From JARKQH01 sp964631605 (GTDB lineage: Bacteria > Verrucomicrobiota > Verrucomicrobiia > Limisphaerales > UBA8199), in the NCBI GenBank assembly GCA_964631605.1, contig CAZVYG010000007.1:37542-101541 (forward strand): a stretch of 64,000 nt of DNA, in the 5' to 3' direction. Under the pieces are notes generated by a model that was not told the DNA's origin, made no database searches, and saw nothing but the letters and a program-made list of their open reading frames with translations. Positions 35,229 through 45,041 of the stretch are shown here, piece by piece (the first letter of the stretch is position 1; each line of letters begins with the position of its first letter). Position numbers and translations under genes: made by a program.

Positions 35229-38200
35229 TCAGGCAGATTTTAACGGGACTACGCGGTTTTCTGCCTCGAGGTCGTAGTTGAGGCACGGGCCCAGCCAGCG
35301 CTCGACGGCAGCCAGGTCCATGCCCTTCCGGCGCTGGTAGTCCAACACTTGGTCCCGGTCCACCTTCCCGACGCCGAAATAATGCGACTCCGGGTGGCCA
35401 AAGTACAGACCGCTGACACTCGCGCCCGGCCACATGGCGCAGCTTTCGGTCAGCCGGATGCCAGTGCGTCGTTCCACCTCGAGCAGCGACCAGAGGGTCA
35501 ACTTTTCAGAATGGTCCGGACAAGCAGGGTAGCCGGCAGCGGGCCGGATGCCGCGGTAGCGCTCCCGGATCAGGTCCTCCGGCGACAGATTCTCTTCCCG
35601 TCCGTACCCCCATTCGCGCCGCACTCGCAGGTGCAGGAACTCGGCGAACGCCTCGGCCAACCGGTCGGCCAGCGCCTTGATCATGATCGAGCTGTAATCG
35701 TCATGCCCAGCCTCGTACCGGCGGCAGAGTTCCTCCACGCCAAATCCCGCGCTGACTGCGAAGGCCCCGAGGTAGTCCCGGAGGCGCGCGCCAGCCGGCC
35801 CCTCGAGGTCGCGCGGAGCCACGAAGTCAGCCAGGCAGGCGTTAAATTCGCCAGCGGGTTTCTCCATCTGTTGCCTCAGAAAATGGAAGGTGGCCCGCAC
35901 CGCCGTGCGCGACTCGTCCAGGTACAATTCAACGTCATCCCCAACCGCGTTGGCCGGGAAGAAGCCGTAAACGCCCCGGGCGGTCAGCAGGTTGCCGGCG
36001 ACAATTTCCTCCAGCAGGCGCCGGGCATCCTCGTAAAGCTTGCGGGCCTCGGGATTATCGAGGATGGCAGGGTACCGGCCCCGCAGCTCCCACGTGTGGA
36101 AGAAGGGGGACCAATCTATGTAGGGCACCAGCTCCGCCAACCGCAGGTTGGCCTCGGGGCCGTCGGTGGCCAGCGTGCGAATGCCCGTGAACTCGGGTTG
36201 GGCAACGTCCTCGGCCCTCCAAACGATGGGCGGACGCCGCCGCCGGGCTTCGGCAATCGGCAATAGCGGCTTGCTCCGGCGTTCCGCGTGCTGATCGCGG
36301 AGTTTCTGATAATCCTGTTGCAGCGTTTGAAGGAACCCGGGCTGCTGCTCGGGGCTCANNNNNNNNNNCGGTGGCAACGGCGCGGGACGCGTCCAGGACA
36401 TGCACCACCGGCGCGGAGTAGCCGGGCGCGATTTTGACCGCCGTGTGCGCCTTGCTCGTGGTGGCGCCGCCGATCAGCAGGGGAATGTTGAACCCCTGCC
36501 GCTCCATCTCGCGGGCAACGTGGGACATTTCGTCAAGGGAAGGAGTGATCAGACCGCTCAGGCCAATAACATCAGCCTGCTTCTCGCGGGCCGTCTCGAG
36601 AATTTTCTCGGCCGGCACCATCACGCCCAAGTCAATGACTTCATAGTTGTTGCAGGCGAGCACGACGCCAACGATGTTCTTTCCGATGTCGTGGACATCT
36701 CCTTTGACCGTGGCCATGACAATCCGGCCTTGGGCCCGGGCGGGACCGCCGGCAGCCTTCTCGGCTTCCAGGAACGGAAGCAGGTACGCCACGGCCTTCT
36801 TCATCACCCGCGCGCTCTTCACCACCTGCGGCAGGAACATGCGGCCGGTCCCGAACAGATCGCCCACCACGTTCATCCCTGCCATGAGCGGCCCCTCGAT
36901 GATGGCCAGCGGTCGGCCGTATTTCTGCCGCGCTTCCTCCACATCCGCCTCGATAAAATCCGCAATGCCCTTGACCAGGGCGTGAGACAGCCGTTCCTCG
37001 ACCGTCCCCTTCCGCCAGGCCTCCTCGACCAGCCCGGCCTTGTCCTGCTGCTTGAGGGAGTCTGCGAACTTGATCAGGCGTTCAGTGGCGTCCGGACGGC
37101 GGTTCAGCAGCACGTCCTCGACCCGTTCCCGCAGGTCAGGTGGGATTTCCTCGTAAACCGCGAGCATTCCGGCGTTGACGATCCCCATGTCAAGACCGGC
37201 CTGGACGGCGTGATAGAGAAAGGCGGCGTGCATCGCCTCGCGCACCATGTTGTTGCCCCGAAACGCAAACGACACATTGCTGATTCCCCCGCTGACCCGC
37301 GCCAGCGGCAGGTTCCGTTTGATCCAGTGGGTTGCCCGGATGAAATCCACCGCGTAATTGGCGTGCTCTTCAATCCCGGTCCCGACCGTCAGCACGTTCG
37401 GATCAAAAATAATATCCTGGGCGGGGAACCCCACCTCCGTCGTCAAGATGCGATAGGAGCGTTCGCACACTTCGATCCGCCGCTCGAAGGTGTCAGCCTG
37501 GCCCCGTTCATCAAAGGCCATCACCACCACCGCGGCCCCGTAACGACGAATCAACCGCGCCTGTTGTTTGAACTTCTCCTCCCCTTCCTTCAGGCTGATC
37601 GAGTTGACCACACCCTTGCCCTGCAGGCATTTGAGACCGGCCTCGATCACCGACCACTTCGAACTGTCAATCATGATCGGCACCCGGGCGATGTCGGGCT
37701 CCGAAGCGATCAGGTTCAGGAACGTCACCATGGCCTGCTCCGAGTCCAGCATCCCCTCGTCCATGTTCACATCAATCATCTGGGCGCCGTTTTCGACTTG
37801 TTGCTTCGCGATGGACAGCGCCCCCTCGTAGTCTCCCGCCAGAATCAACTTCGCAAACTTGGGCGAGCCGGTGACGTTTGTGCGCTCGCCAATGTTCACA
37901 AAATTGGTTTCCGGCCGCAGCGTCAACGGCTCAAGACCGCTCAGCCGCAGCCAGGGCTCGGGCCGGGGCGGCACCCGCGGCTTCAGCCCTTTCACCGCCT
38001 CCGCCAGTTTCCGAATGTGGTCCGGCGTCGTGCCGCAGCACCCCCCTACGATATTGAGCCAGCCGTTTCGCGCCCATTCCTCGAGCTGCGGCGCCAGCGA
38101 CTCGGGGGTCTCCGGGAACCCCGTCGGCAGCATCGGATTGGGCAGCCCGGCGTTCGGATAGGCGCTGACGTAAATGTTGGCGATGCGCGAAAGTTCTTCG

Positions 38201-38982
38201 ATGAAGGGCCGCATCTCCTTCGGCCCCAACGCGCAGTTGATCCCAATGCTCAGCAAGTTGGCATGCGAGACGGAATTCCAGTACGCCTCCACCGTCTGGC
38301 CCGACAGCGTCCGGCCGCTCAAATCGGTTATGGTGAATGAGAGCATAACCGGCACGCGGCGCCCGATCTCCTCGAACAGCCCTTCTATCGCGAAAAGCGC
38401 CGCTTTCGAATTCAAGGAATCGAAGACGGTTTCAATCAGCAAAAGATCCACGCCGCCCTCCAGCAACGCGCGCGCCTGTTCGGTATAGGCCTTGACCAAT
38501 ACGTCGAAGGTGATGGCCCGATGGGCCGGGTTGTGAACATCCGGCGAGAGCGACGCCGTCTTGTTGGTCGGGCCGAGAGCCCCGGCGACAAAACACTGTC
38601 GGCCGGGCTGCGCCGCCATGGCCGCGTCCGCCGCCGCCCGGGCCAGGCGCGCGCCGGCCAGATTCAGTTCGGGAACCAGCGCCTCCATCCCGTAGTCGGC
38701 CATCGAGACAAACGTCGAATTGAAAGTGTTCGTTTCGACAATGTCGGCCCCGGCTTCGAAATACTGCCGATGAATCTGTTCGATGATCCGCGGTTGGGTC
38801 AGGTTCAGCAGGTCATTATTGCCCTTCAAATCACAGCTCCAGTCCTGAAATCGGGCGCCCCGATAAGCAGCCTCCTCCAAACGATGACTCTGAATCATCG
38901 TCCCCATCGCTCCGTCGAGAATGACGATGCGCTCGCGCAGCAACCGCTCCAGCGGATGCAGTTGATTTGGCTCAGTCTTCAC
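35229..38982 (-). CDS. metH: Cobalamin-dependent methionine synthase, split by a 10-N assembly gap
   Basis: Converts homocysteine to methionine with 5-methyl-THF. Domains in order: homocysteine-binding (LDGAMGTMIQSHRLEEAAYR, with Zn-site GGCCGTTPDHI), pterin-binding (FVNIGERTNVTGSPKF), cobalamin cap and B12-binding (VKGDVHDIGKNIVGVVL, the DXHXXG His), then the AdoMet activation domain (FFHTWELRGRYP, RIRPAAGYPACPDH). The N at 36359-36368 interrupt the linker between cobalamin and activation domains. The two halves give 871 and 376 residues, about 1250 together, the normal length. The frames across the gap require a missing length that is a multiple of three, so it is not 10. It starts with GTG at 38982. 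A nearly perfect operator lies upstream. Confidence 0.93.
36359..36368. other. Assembly gap (10 N) inside metH
   Basis: Ten N replace a short piece of metH. Reading SRAVAT before the gap and SPEQQP after it in their own frames needs a gap length divisible by three. Comparison with the family (ASRTVGVVAALLS in E. coli MetH, from memory) suggests about 12 missing bases. Confidence 0.85.
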
Positions 38983-39074
38983 AATGCTTCTTTAGGTCAC
39001 GCCGTCCGCCCTGAAACCCAGCTTGGCGGAGCGCGTGTAACAAGGAACGTAAAGGCTTGTGCCTTAAATTGCAA

Positions 39075-39108
39075 ATAATAAATCAACATATCTTGATGCG
39101 TAGATATG
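39075..39108 (-). promoter_or_regulatory. Candidate metH promoter and operator palindromes
   Basis: On the minus strand TATTAT (39075-39080) can serve as the -10 box. Directly upstream lies a near-palindrome ATCAA-N6-TTGAT (39082-39097). Overlapping it, CATATCT and AGATATG form a perfect 7-bp inverted repeat around an 8-base loop (39087-39108). From memory, SahR-type ArsR-family regulators of methionine-cycle genes use ATCAA...TTGAT-like sites; I have not verified that. The palindromes lying in the promoter argue for repression. No regulator gene is nearby. Confidence 0.45.
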
Positions 39109-39215
39109 ACTATTGCAAAGCACACTTTCCCTCCATGTTTCCTTTCCCACAATGCGGATCCCCCTGGTTCCAAGCGCGGATGCGCCCTAGCCATCGTCAA
39201 CCGGCTGCTGCTGAG

Positions 39216-39243
39216 TTGACATCCTTTGCTCACCGCCGACAAT
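39216..39243 (+). promoter_or_regulatory. Candidate sigma-70 promoter for the SLC13 permease
   Basis: TTGACA at 39216-39221 and GACAAT at 39238-39243 with a 16-base spacer. It would start transcription about 130 bases before the permease ATG. The -35 match is perfect and the -10 is 4 of 6. Confidence 0.35.
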
Positions 39244-39378
39244 GCGGCGTCATGATTTGCCGGCGACTTTCCACTCCCAAAACCTCTGGACTTAAGGCGT
39301 CCCATGGGTTGGCTGCCGCTGCAGAGTGTTCCCGCCGACCCGCTTGGCGAGCCTTGGAATCCTCCTAAAGCGCTGGCC

Positions 39379-41142
39379 ATGGAAATAACGCTGGTTTTTC
39401 TGATTGTCGCAGCAGCCATGGCGCTTTTTGCCACGGAGAAACTGAGCGTGGACCTCGTGGCCCTGCTGGTGCTGGGGGCGCTGGTCGCAACCGGCCTCGT
39501 TTCCGCCGAGCAGGCAATCTCCGGATTTGGCAATCCCGCCACCGTGACCGTGGCCGCCATGTTCGTGCTCAGCGCGGGCCTGAGCAAAACGGGCGCGCTG
39601 TCCGCGTTGGGGCAATGGCTGGTTCGGTTCGGGAAGAACGAGACCCTGTTGCTGTTGATGATAATGCTCGGCATGGCGGCCGTATCCCCCTTTATCAATA
39701 ACACCGCCGCCGTGGCGGTATTCCTTCCCCTGGTCATGGGCGCGGCCGCTTCGCGCAATGTCTCGAGCTCGCGCCTGCTGATTCCCTTGTCTTTCGCCTC
39801 GCAGTTTGGGGGCGTCTGCACGCTGGTTGGCACCTCGACCAATCTGCTGGTGAACTCGATCGCCGAGCGCCGCGGCCTGAACGGCTTCGGCATGTTCGAG
39901 TTCACCCCGCTCGGCCTCTGCATGGTGGCTGCCGGTGTTCTTTACTTTCTGGTCCTCGGGCGGTGGTTGCTTCCGCGCCGGCGCTCCGCTGGGCTGACGG
40001 AAAATTATGAACTGGGCGAGTACATCACCGAGCTGCGGGTGATGAAAGGCTCCCCATTGCTGGGCCGGACGGTCGTGGGAGCAAAACTGGGCGAAGTGCA
40101 CGACATCACGGTCCTGGAAATTTTGCGCGATGGCCGGAAAATCTGGTCCCCAACCTACGAGCCCCTCCGCGAAGGCGACCTGCTGCTGGTGCGCGGGGCA
40201 GTGAAGCAATTGTTCAAACTCAAGGAGAACCTCGGCTTGGAACTGGAATCGAAACGCCGGCTCGAGGATCAGACGCTGGCCGGCCAGGAGCTCGAGCTGG
40301 TCGAGGCGCTGCTGCCTCCCCAGTCGCGGTTGGTCGGACGCACCCTGCGGGGATTGGACTTTCACTGGCGGTATAAAACCGTGGTGCTGGCGCTGCACCG
40401 CCGCGGCCAGACCTTGCGCGAAAAACTCGCCACCGCCCGGTTGCGCGTGGGGGACGCCCTGCTCTTGCTGGGGCCGCGGAACGAAATTGCCCGCCTGCGG
40501 AAGGATGACAACTTTGTCGTGCTCGAGGCGCGGGGGGATGTGACCCTGGACCGGCGCAAGGCGCCGCTGGCATTGGGCATTGTGGCGTTGGTGGTGGCCT
40601 TGGCCGCGCTCAAAGTGCTTCCGATTGTGGCCACCGCGCTGATGGGATGCGTCGCGCTGGTGTTGACTCGCTGCCTGCGCGTCGAGGAGGCCTATCGGGC
40701 CATTGATTGGAAAATCATCGTCCTGCTGGCGGGGGTGTTGCCTCTGGGCGGGGCACTCGAACAAACCGGCGCGGCTCGATTCCTGGTGGACCAGGCCCTT
40801 CACTTCTGCGGCGATGCCAGCCCCATTTTCGCGCTCGGAACGGTTTACCTGCTCACGGCGGTCCTGACCGAGTTCATGAGCAACAATGCCGCGGCGGTGG
40901 TCGTTGCGTCCGTCGCGATCTCCCTTGCCACCAGTCTGGGCGTGGACCCAAGGCCCTTTCTGGTCGCGGTGACCTTCGCCGCCTCGACCAGCTTTGCCAC
41001 CCCCGTGGGATACCAAACCAACACGATGGTCTATAACGCCGGCGGCTACCGCTTCACCGACTTCCTGAAAGTGGGCATTCCCCTGAATTTGATATTCTTT
41101 ATCCTCGCCACTTGGCTGATTCCAAAGTTTTGGCCATTGTGA
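39379..41142 (+). CDS. SLC13-family permease with two RCK_C domains
   Basis: A 587-residue membrane transporter of the divalent anion:sodium symporter/SLC13 type. Hydrophobic halves flank a central cytoplasmic part with two RCK_C (TrkA-C)-type domains (about 200-395: YITELRVMKGSPLLGRTVVG, LEILRDGRKIWSP, and VGRTLRGLDFHWRYKTVVLA). Re-entrant loop motifs PFINNTAAVAVFLP and LTEFMSNNAAAVVVASVAI with VGTSTNLLVNSIA and ATPVGYQTNTMVY match the two SNT-containing halves. ATG at 39379 begins the first helix (MEITLVFLIV). The substrate could be a dicarboxylate or sulfate. The fragment at 41143 continues in the same frame after the stop. Confidence 0.85.
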   Translation: MEITLVFLIVAAAMALFATEKLSVDLVALLVLGALVATGLVSAEQAISGFGNPATVTVAAMFVLSAGLSKTGALSALGQWLVRFGKNETLLLLMIMLGMAAVSPFINNTAAVAVFLPLVMGAAASRNVSSSRLLIPLSFASQFGGVCTLVGTSTNLLVNSIAERRGLNGFGMFEFTPLGLCMVAAGVLYFLVLGRWLLPRRRSAGLTENYELGEYITELRVMKGSPLLGRTVVGAKLGEVHDITVLEILRDGRKIWSPTYEPLREGDLLLVRGAVKQLFKLKENLGLELESKRRLEDQTLAGQELELVEALLPPQSRLVGRTLRGLDFHWRYKTVVLALHRRGQTLREKLATARLRVGDALLLLGPRNEIARLRKDDNFVVLEARGDVTLDRRKAPLALGIVALVVALAALKVLPIVATALMGCVALVLTRCLRVEEAYRAIDWKIIVLLAGVLPLGGALEQTGAARFLVDQALHFCGDASPIFALGTVYLLTAVLTEFMSNNAAAVVVASVAISLATSLGVDPRPFLVAVTFAASTSFATPVGYQTNTMVYNAGGYRFTDFLKVGIPLNLIFFILATWLIPKFWPL

Positions 41143-41427
41143 AGGCATGCATTCTCCGCCGCGTCGGCGGGGTGGGGGAAACCGCTTCGGGATCAGGCGC
41201 TGGCCGAGGGCGGCAACTCCTTTTTCTTGAGGGTGGGAGGCAGGTTCTTTGAGCGCGGGCTATACGCTCATGCCTCTTCGAGTTATGTCGTGGCGGTGGG
41301 GCGAAAGTGGAAGCGTTTGGTTACCGAATACCGATTACGGGACGGGCATGAGGGGTCGGTGGACAAGTTTTTTGCTTTGAATTGCTTGTCTTCTCAAACT
41401 GAACCTGTAAACAGAAACGTGCAATGA
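41143..41427 (+). pseudogene. Remnant of an NPCBM carbohydrate-binding domain
   Basis: The frame stays open for 94 codons straight after the SLC13 stop, ending in a stop that overlaps the start of the GH2 gene. It reads FLRVGGRFFERGLYAHASSS, then a hydrophobic strand, then KWKRLVTEYRLRDGHEGSV. This pattern (G..F.RGLYAHA....Y.LG.KWKRL....LDGHEGS) is that of the NPCBM/NEW2 module found in many verrucomicrobial and planctomycete glycosidases. No catalytic domain, signal peptide or credible start precedes it. It appears to be a relic of a larger enzyme gene. A functional small gene is not excluded, but no start codon with a binding site is seen. Confidence 0.6.
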
Positions 41428-43712
41428 ATCAAAGACACAAACTGCATGGCTCGGGCGCCGCCTTCCTGAGGGGCGCGATGTGGATTCTCTTCCTTCTTGC
41501 GTTCTCGGGCGGCATGGCCGGGGAGTGGCAGCCGGCCAAGGGCCCGCTCATGACGCGTTGGGCGCGGGAGGTGTCGCCGGTGAACGCGCTGCCGGAATAT
41601 CCGCGGCCCATGATGGTTCGGGACGAGTGGCAGAATCTGAACGGGTTGTGGGACCTGGCAATTCTGGGGAAAGAGGCGCCGCGGCCGTCCACCTTTCCGA
41701 TGCAGATTCTGGTGCCGTTCCCGGTCGAGTCGGCGCTGTCGGGGGTGATGAAGGCGGTAACGGAGAATGACCGGATTTGGTATCGGCGGACGTTCGAAGT
41801 GCCGGCCAAATGGCGCGGGCAGCGGATTTTGCTGCATTTCGGGGCGGTGGATTTTGAGGCGACAGTCTGGGTGAATGGCAAGGAGCTGGGGCGTCATGCG
41901 GGGGGATACGACGGGTTTAGTTTCGACATTACCGATGCCCTGGCCGCGTATGGGCCGAATGAACTCGTGGTTGCGGCATGGGACCCGACAGACGCCGGGA
42001 CGCAGCCCCGGGGCAAGCAGATTCGGAAGCCGCACGGGATTTGGTACACCCCGACGAGCGGCATTTGGCAGACGGTATGGCTCGAGCCGGTCGGCTCGGC
42101 CCATATCCGCTCGCTTAAGATCACGCCGGATGTGGACCACAGCGCCGTGATTGTTGAGCCAACGACCACCGCCATGCTGGGAACCTACCTCCTCGAAGTG
42201 ACCGTGAGTGACCGGTCAGGCACCGTGGCTTCGGGAGCGGCGCGACCGGGAAACCCGATTCGCATTCCGATCAAGAACGCCAAATTGTGGTCGCCGGAAA
42301 ACCCGCATTTGTATGATCTGAAGATCGCCTTGAAGCTTGGGAATCGGACGATTGATCGCGTGGAGAGCTATTTGGGCATGCGGAAGATTTCGTTGGGAAA
42401 GGATGGGAAAGGGTTTACGCGGCTGATGCTCAACAACAAACCCTATTTCCAGCACGGGCCGCTGGACCAGGGCTTTTGGCCGGATGGCTTATACACGGCC
42501 CCGACGGACGCGGCGCTGCGCTATGACATCGAAATGACCAAAAAACTCGGGTATAACATGGCGCGAAAGCATGTGAAGATCGAGCCGGCTCGATGGTATT
42601 ATTGGTGCGACAAGCTGGGCTTGCTGGTATGGCAGGACATGCCCAGCGGCGACCGCTATATCCGGCCCAACGAGCCGGACATTCAGCGAACTCCCGAGTC
42701 GGCGGCGCAATTTGAGCGGGAGTATGCGGCGATGATCCAGGGGCTGGGCAATCATCCCTGCATCGTCATGTGGGTTCCGTTCAACGAGGGGTGGGGACAA
42801 TACGACACGGCCCGGATTGTGGAGCTGACGCGGAAGCTGGATCCGACGCGGCTGGTGAACAACGCCAGCGGCTGGGCCGACCGGGGTGTGGGGGATGTCA
42901 ACGACATGCACAAGTATCCCGGCCCGGGATGCCCGGAACCGGAGGAAAAGCGGGCGGCGGTGTTGGGCGAGTTTGGGGGATTGGGACTGCCGCTGCGGGG
43001 TCACACCTGGCAATCCGAGCGAAACTGGGGATATCGCAGTTTTACGAACGAGGTGGCATTGACATCGGCTTACATAGACCTGTTGGCGCGGCTGTTCCCA
43101 TTGATTGATGAAAAAGGCTTGTCAGCCGCGGTTTACACCCAAACAACGGATGTCGAGGTGGAGGTCAATGGCCTGATGACCTATGATCGGGAGATCGTCA
43201 AAATGCCGCTCAAGTTGGTGGCGGAAATCAACCAGGGCAAGGTGCCACCCCGGCCCAAGGTGATAGATGTTGTACCCTCCGCCCGAACTGAGCGCACGGC
43301 GTGGCGCTTTACAACCGAGAAACCGGCGAGTGATTGGTTTCGTCCGGGGTTCGACGCCAGTGCCTGGAAGGAGGGGAATGCGGGATTCGGAACGCGCGGC
43401 ACGCCGGGAGCAGTCGTCCGGACCGAATGGACTTCCGGGAACATCTGGCTGCGGCGGGAGTTCTCGCTGGGCACCATCAACGAGGATTTGCGGTTGCTGG
43501 TTCATCATGACGAAGACGCCGTGATTTACATCAACGGGGTGGTGGCCACCGTCCTCCCGGGCTACACGACCGATTACGAGGTCGTGACCATCCGCGAACC
43601 AGCCCTGGCAACGCTCAAACCCACGGGAAATGTATTGGCCGTTCACTGTCGGCAGACCGCCGGCGGACAATACATAGACGTGGGCATCGTCCGGCTCGAA
43701 ATGCCCAAATAA
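41424..43712 (+). CDS. Glycoside hydrolase family 2 enzyme with an extra C-terminal module
   Basis: A secreted beta-glycosidase-like protein of 762 residues. The leader (MNQRHKLHG...FLLAFSGGMAG) is a signal peptide. The jelly-roll sugar-binding domain (DIAILGKEAP to WYRRTFEVPAKWRG) is followed by an Ig-like part and the TIM barrel. Glu455 in VPFNEGWGQYDT is the predicted acid/base and Glu516 in VLGEFGGLGLP the predicted nucleophile. Residues ~626-762 are an added module starting WRFTTEKPASDWFRPGF. The same module ends the DUF4965 enzyme at 57333-59900. First gene of a three-gene operon; the next gene starts three bases after the stop. Substrate unknown (beta-galactoside, mannoside or glucuronide). 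Confidence 0.85.
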   Translation: MNQRHKLHGSGAAFLRGAMWILFLLAFSGGMAGEWQPAKGPLMTRWAREVSPVNALPEYPRPMMVRDEWQNLNGLWDLAILGKEAPRPSTFPMQILVPFPVESALSGVMKAVTENDRIWYRRTFEVPAKWRGQRILLHFGAVDFEATVWVNGKELGRHAGGYDGFSFDITDALAAYGPNELVVAAWDPTDAGTQPRGKQIRKPHGIWYTPTSGIWQTVWLEPVGSAHIRSLKITPDVDHSAVIVEPTTTAMLGTYLLEVTVSDRSGTVASGAARPGNPIRIPIKNAKLWSPENPHLYDLKIALKLGNRTIDRVESYLGMRKISLGKDGKGFTRLMLNNKPYFQHGPLDQGFWPDGLYTAPTDAALRYDIEMTKKLGYNMARKHVKIEPARWYYWCDKLGLLVWQDMPSGDRYIRPNEPDIQRTPESAAQFEREYAAMIQGLGNHPCIVMWVPFNEGWGQYDTARIVELTRKLDPTRLVNNASGWADRGVGDVNDMHKYPGPGCPEPEEKRAAVLGEFGGLGLPLRGHTWQSERNWGYRSFTNEVALTSAYIDLLARLFPLIDEKGLSAAVYTQTTDVEVEVNGLMTYDREIVKMPLKLVAEINQGKVPPRPKVIDVVPSARTERTAWRFTTEKPASDWFRPGFDASAWKEGNAGFGTRGTPGAVVRTEWTSGNIWLRREFSLGTINEDLRLLVHHDEDAVIYINGVVATVLPGYTTDYEVVTIREPALATLKPTGNVLAVHCRQTAGGQYIDVGIVRLEMPK

Positions 43713-43715
43713 CTT

Positions 43716-45041
43716 ATGAACAGCCACTCTGCGGGGCTTGCAGCCGGGGCGGGCGTTGGGCGGGCGTGGCGGTACGCGGCGGCGATTGGGTTTCTTGCGG
43801 GTGCGCTGGGTGTCGCGCAGGCGCCACCCGATTATTTCCTGGTCCGGGATTACGGGGCGCAGGGGGACGGTAAAGCCGACGAGACCGCCGCCTTTCAGAA
43901 GGCGCTGGACGCTGCGGGCAGGGCAGGGGGCGGCGTGGTTTATGCCCCGCGCGGGAACTATCTTTTTAGCGGGCACTTGCGCGTGCCCGACGGGGTCACA
44001 TTGAAAGGGGTGTGGGAGTCTGTCCCGGCTCACAATGGGATTCGGGACGCCGGGTTGCCGAAGCCGACGGATGACGGGACCACTTTTCTCGTCACGGAAG
44101 GCCGCGGCAACGAGGCGGGCACGCCGTTCATTACTCTTAACCACAACAGCACGCTCAAGGGCGTGGTGCTTTACTACCCGGAGCAGAACCCGGATGAGGA
44201 GCCGCAGCCTTATCCCTGGGCCATTGCCCTGCGAGGGAAGAACCCCGCCGTGCTGGCGGTCGAGTTGTTGAATCCGTACAACGGGATTGACGCGACCCGC
44301 AACGAGCGCCACCTGATCCGGGATGTCCAGGGGCAGCCGTTGCGGCGGGGCATCCTCGTGGACGCCATTTACGATATCGGGCGGATCGAAAACGTGCATT
44401 TCAACCCGTGGTGGAGCATGAAGCCGCGCCTCTTCCAATGGCAGCAGGCCCACGGCGAGGCTTTTGTGTTTGGGCGCACGGATTGGCAGTACGTGTTCAA
44501 CACTTTTTGCTTCGGCTACAACGTCGGCTACAAGTTCATCAAGACCCCGGCCGGAGTCTGTAATGGGAATTTCCTGGGCCTGGGAGCGGACGATTGCTTT
44601 ACGGCGCTGGGGGTGGAGCAATGCGCGCCGATGGGACTGCTGATCAGCAACGGCGAGTTTGTGTCGTTCCACGGGCCGGACCCGACGATGGTGCGCGTGA
44701 GCGACTCCAACAGCGGCAGCGTGCGGTTTGTGAATTGCGCATTCTGGGGGCCGTGCAACCAGATTGCGAAAATCTCCGGCTCCGGCACCGTGGGCTTCAG
44801 CGATTGCACTTTTGTCCAGTGGGATCACCAGAACCAGGGCCGGCACGCGCTGCAGATTGAAAGCGGCACTGTTCTGGTCCGCGGGTGCGAGTTCCAGGCC
44901 AATCGCCCGCATCTGGCGCTGGGCGAAAACGTCAAGCGCGCGGTGGTGAGCGACAACGTTGTGCCCGGCGCCTTGCGGCTCGACAACCGCAGCAAAGGCA
45001 GGGTGAAAATCAGTAACAACAGCGGAGACCCCGAATCATGA
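43716..45041 (+). CDS. Pectate-lyase-superfamily (beta-helix) secreted protein
   Basis: A 441-residue exported protein with signal peptide (AAAIGFLAGALGVAQA). The start of the mature protein is VRDYGAQGDGKADETAAFQK, the classic opening of the pectate_lyase_3 / GH28-like right-handed beta-helix fold. GGVVYAPRGNYLFSGHLRVP continues the helix. Many short beta stretches (GSVRFVNCAFWGP, GTVGFSDCTFVQW) follow. The catalytic residues of GH28 are not clear to me, so activity could be lyase, hydrolase or only binding. It shares an operon with the GH2 gene before it and a beta-helix gene after it, whose start overlaps its stop. Confidence 0.8.
   Translation: MNSHSAGLAAGAGVGRAWRYAAAIGFLAGALGVAQAPPDYFLVRDYGAQGDGKADETAAFQKALDAAGRAGGGVVYAPRGNYLFSGHLRVPDGVTLKGVWESVPAHNGIRDAGLPKPTDDGTTFLVTEGRGNEAGTPFITLNHNSTLKGVVLYYPEQNPDEEPQPYPWAIALRGKNPAVLAVELLNPYNGIDATRNERHLIRDVQGQPLRRGILVDAIYDIGRIENVHFNPWWSMKPRLFQWQQAHGEAFVFGRTDWQYVFNTFCFGYNVGYKFIKTPAGVCNGNFLGLGADDCFTALGVEQCAPMGLLISNGEFVSFHGPDPTMVRVSDSNSGSVRFVNCAFWGPCNQIAKISGSGTVGFSDCTFVQWDHQNQGRHALQIESGTVLVRGCEFQANRPHLALGENVKRAVVSDNVVPGALRLDNRSKGRVKISNNSGDPES

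Larger units (their letters stand above)
38983..39378. other. Non-coding divergent region between metH and the SLC13 permease
   Basis: The region of 396 bases without a gene holds an AT-rich core (about 39061-39120) with a metH promoter-like box and a palindrome, and a candidate sigma-70 promoter for the permease at 39216-39243. No cobalamin or SAM riboswitch pattern was seen. The remaining sequence shows nothing I can name. Confidence 0.6.

Noticed and set aside
36400..38340. A 646-residue plus-strand frame opposite metH
   Set aside because: metH is unmistakable on the minus strand; the antisense frame is GC-driven.
38983..39070. Possible cobalamin or SAM riboswitch in the metH leader
   Set aside because: The leader is only about 90 bases and shows no B12 box or SAM-switch-like stem pattern; a protein operator is a simpler explanation.
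39292..41148. A 618-residue minus-strand frame opposite the SLC13 gene
   Set aside because: The SLC13 transporter on the plus strand is clear; the opposite frame is rich in Gln, Arg and His without domains.
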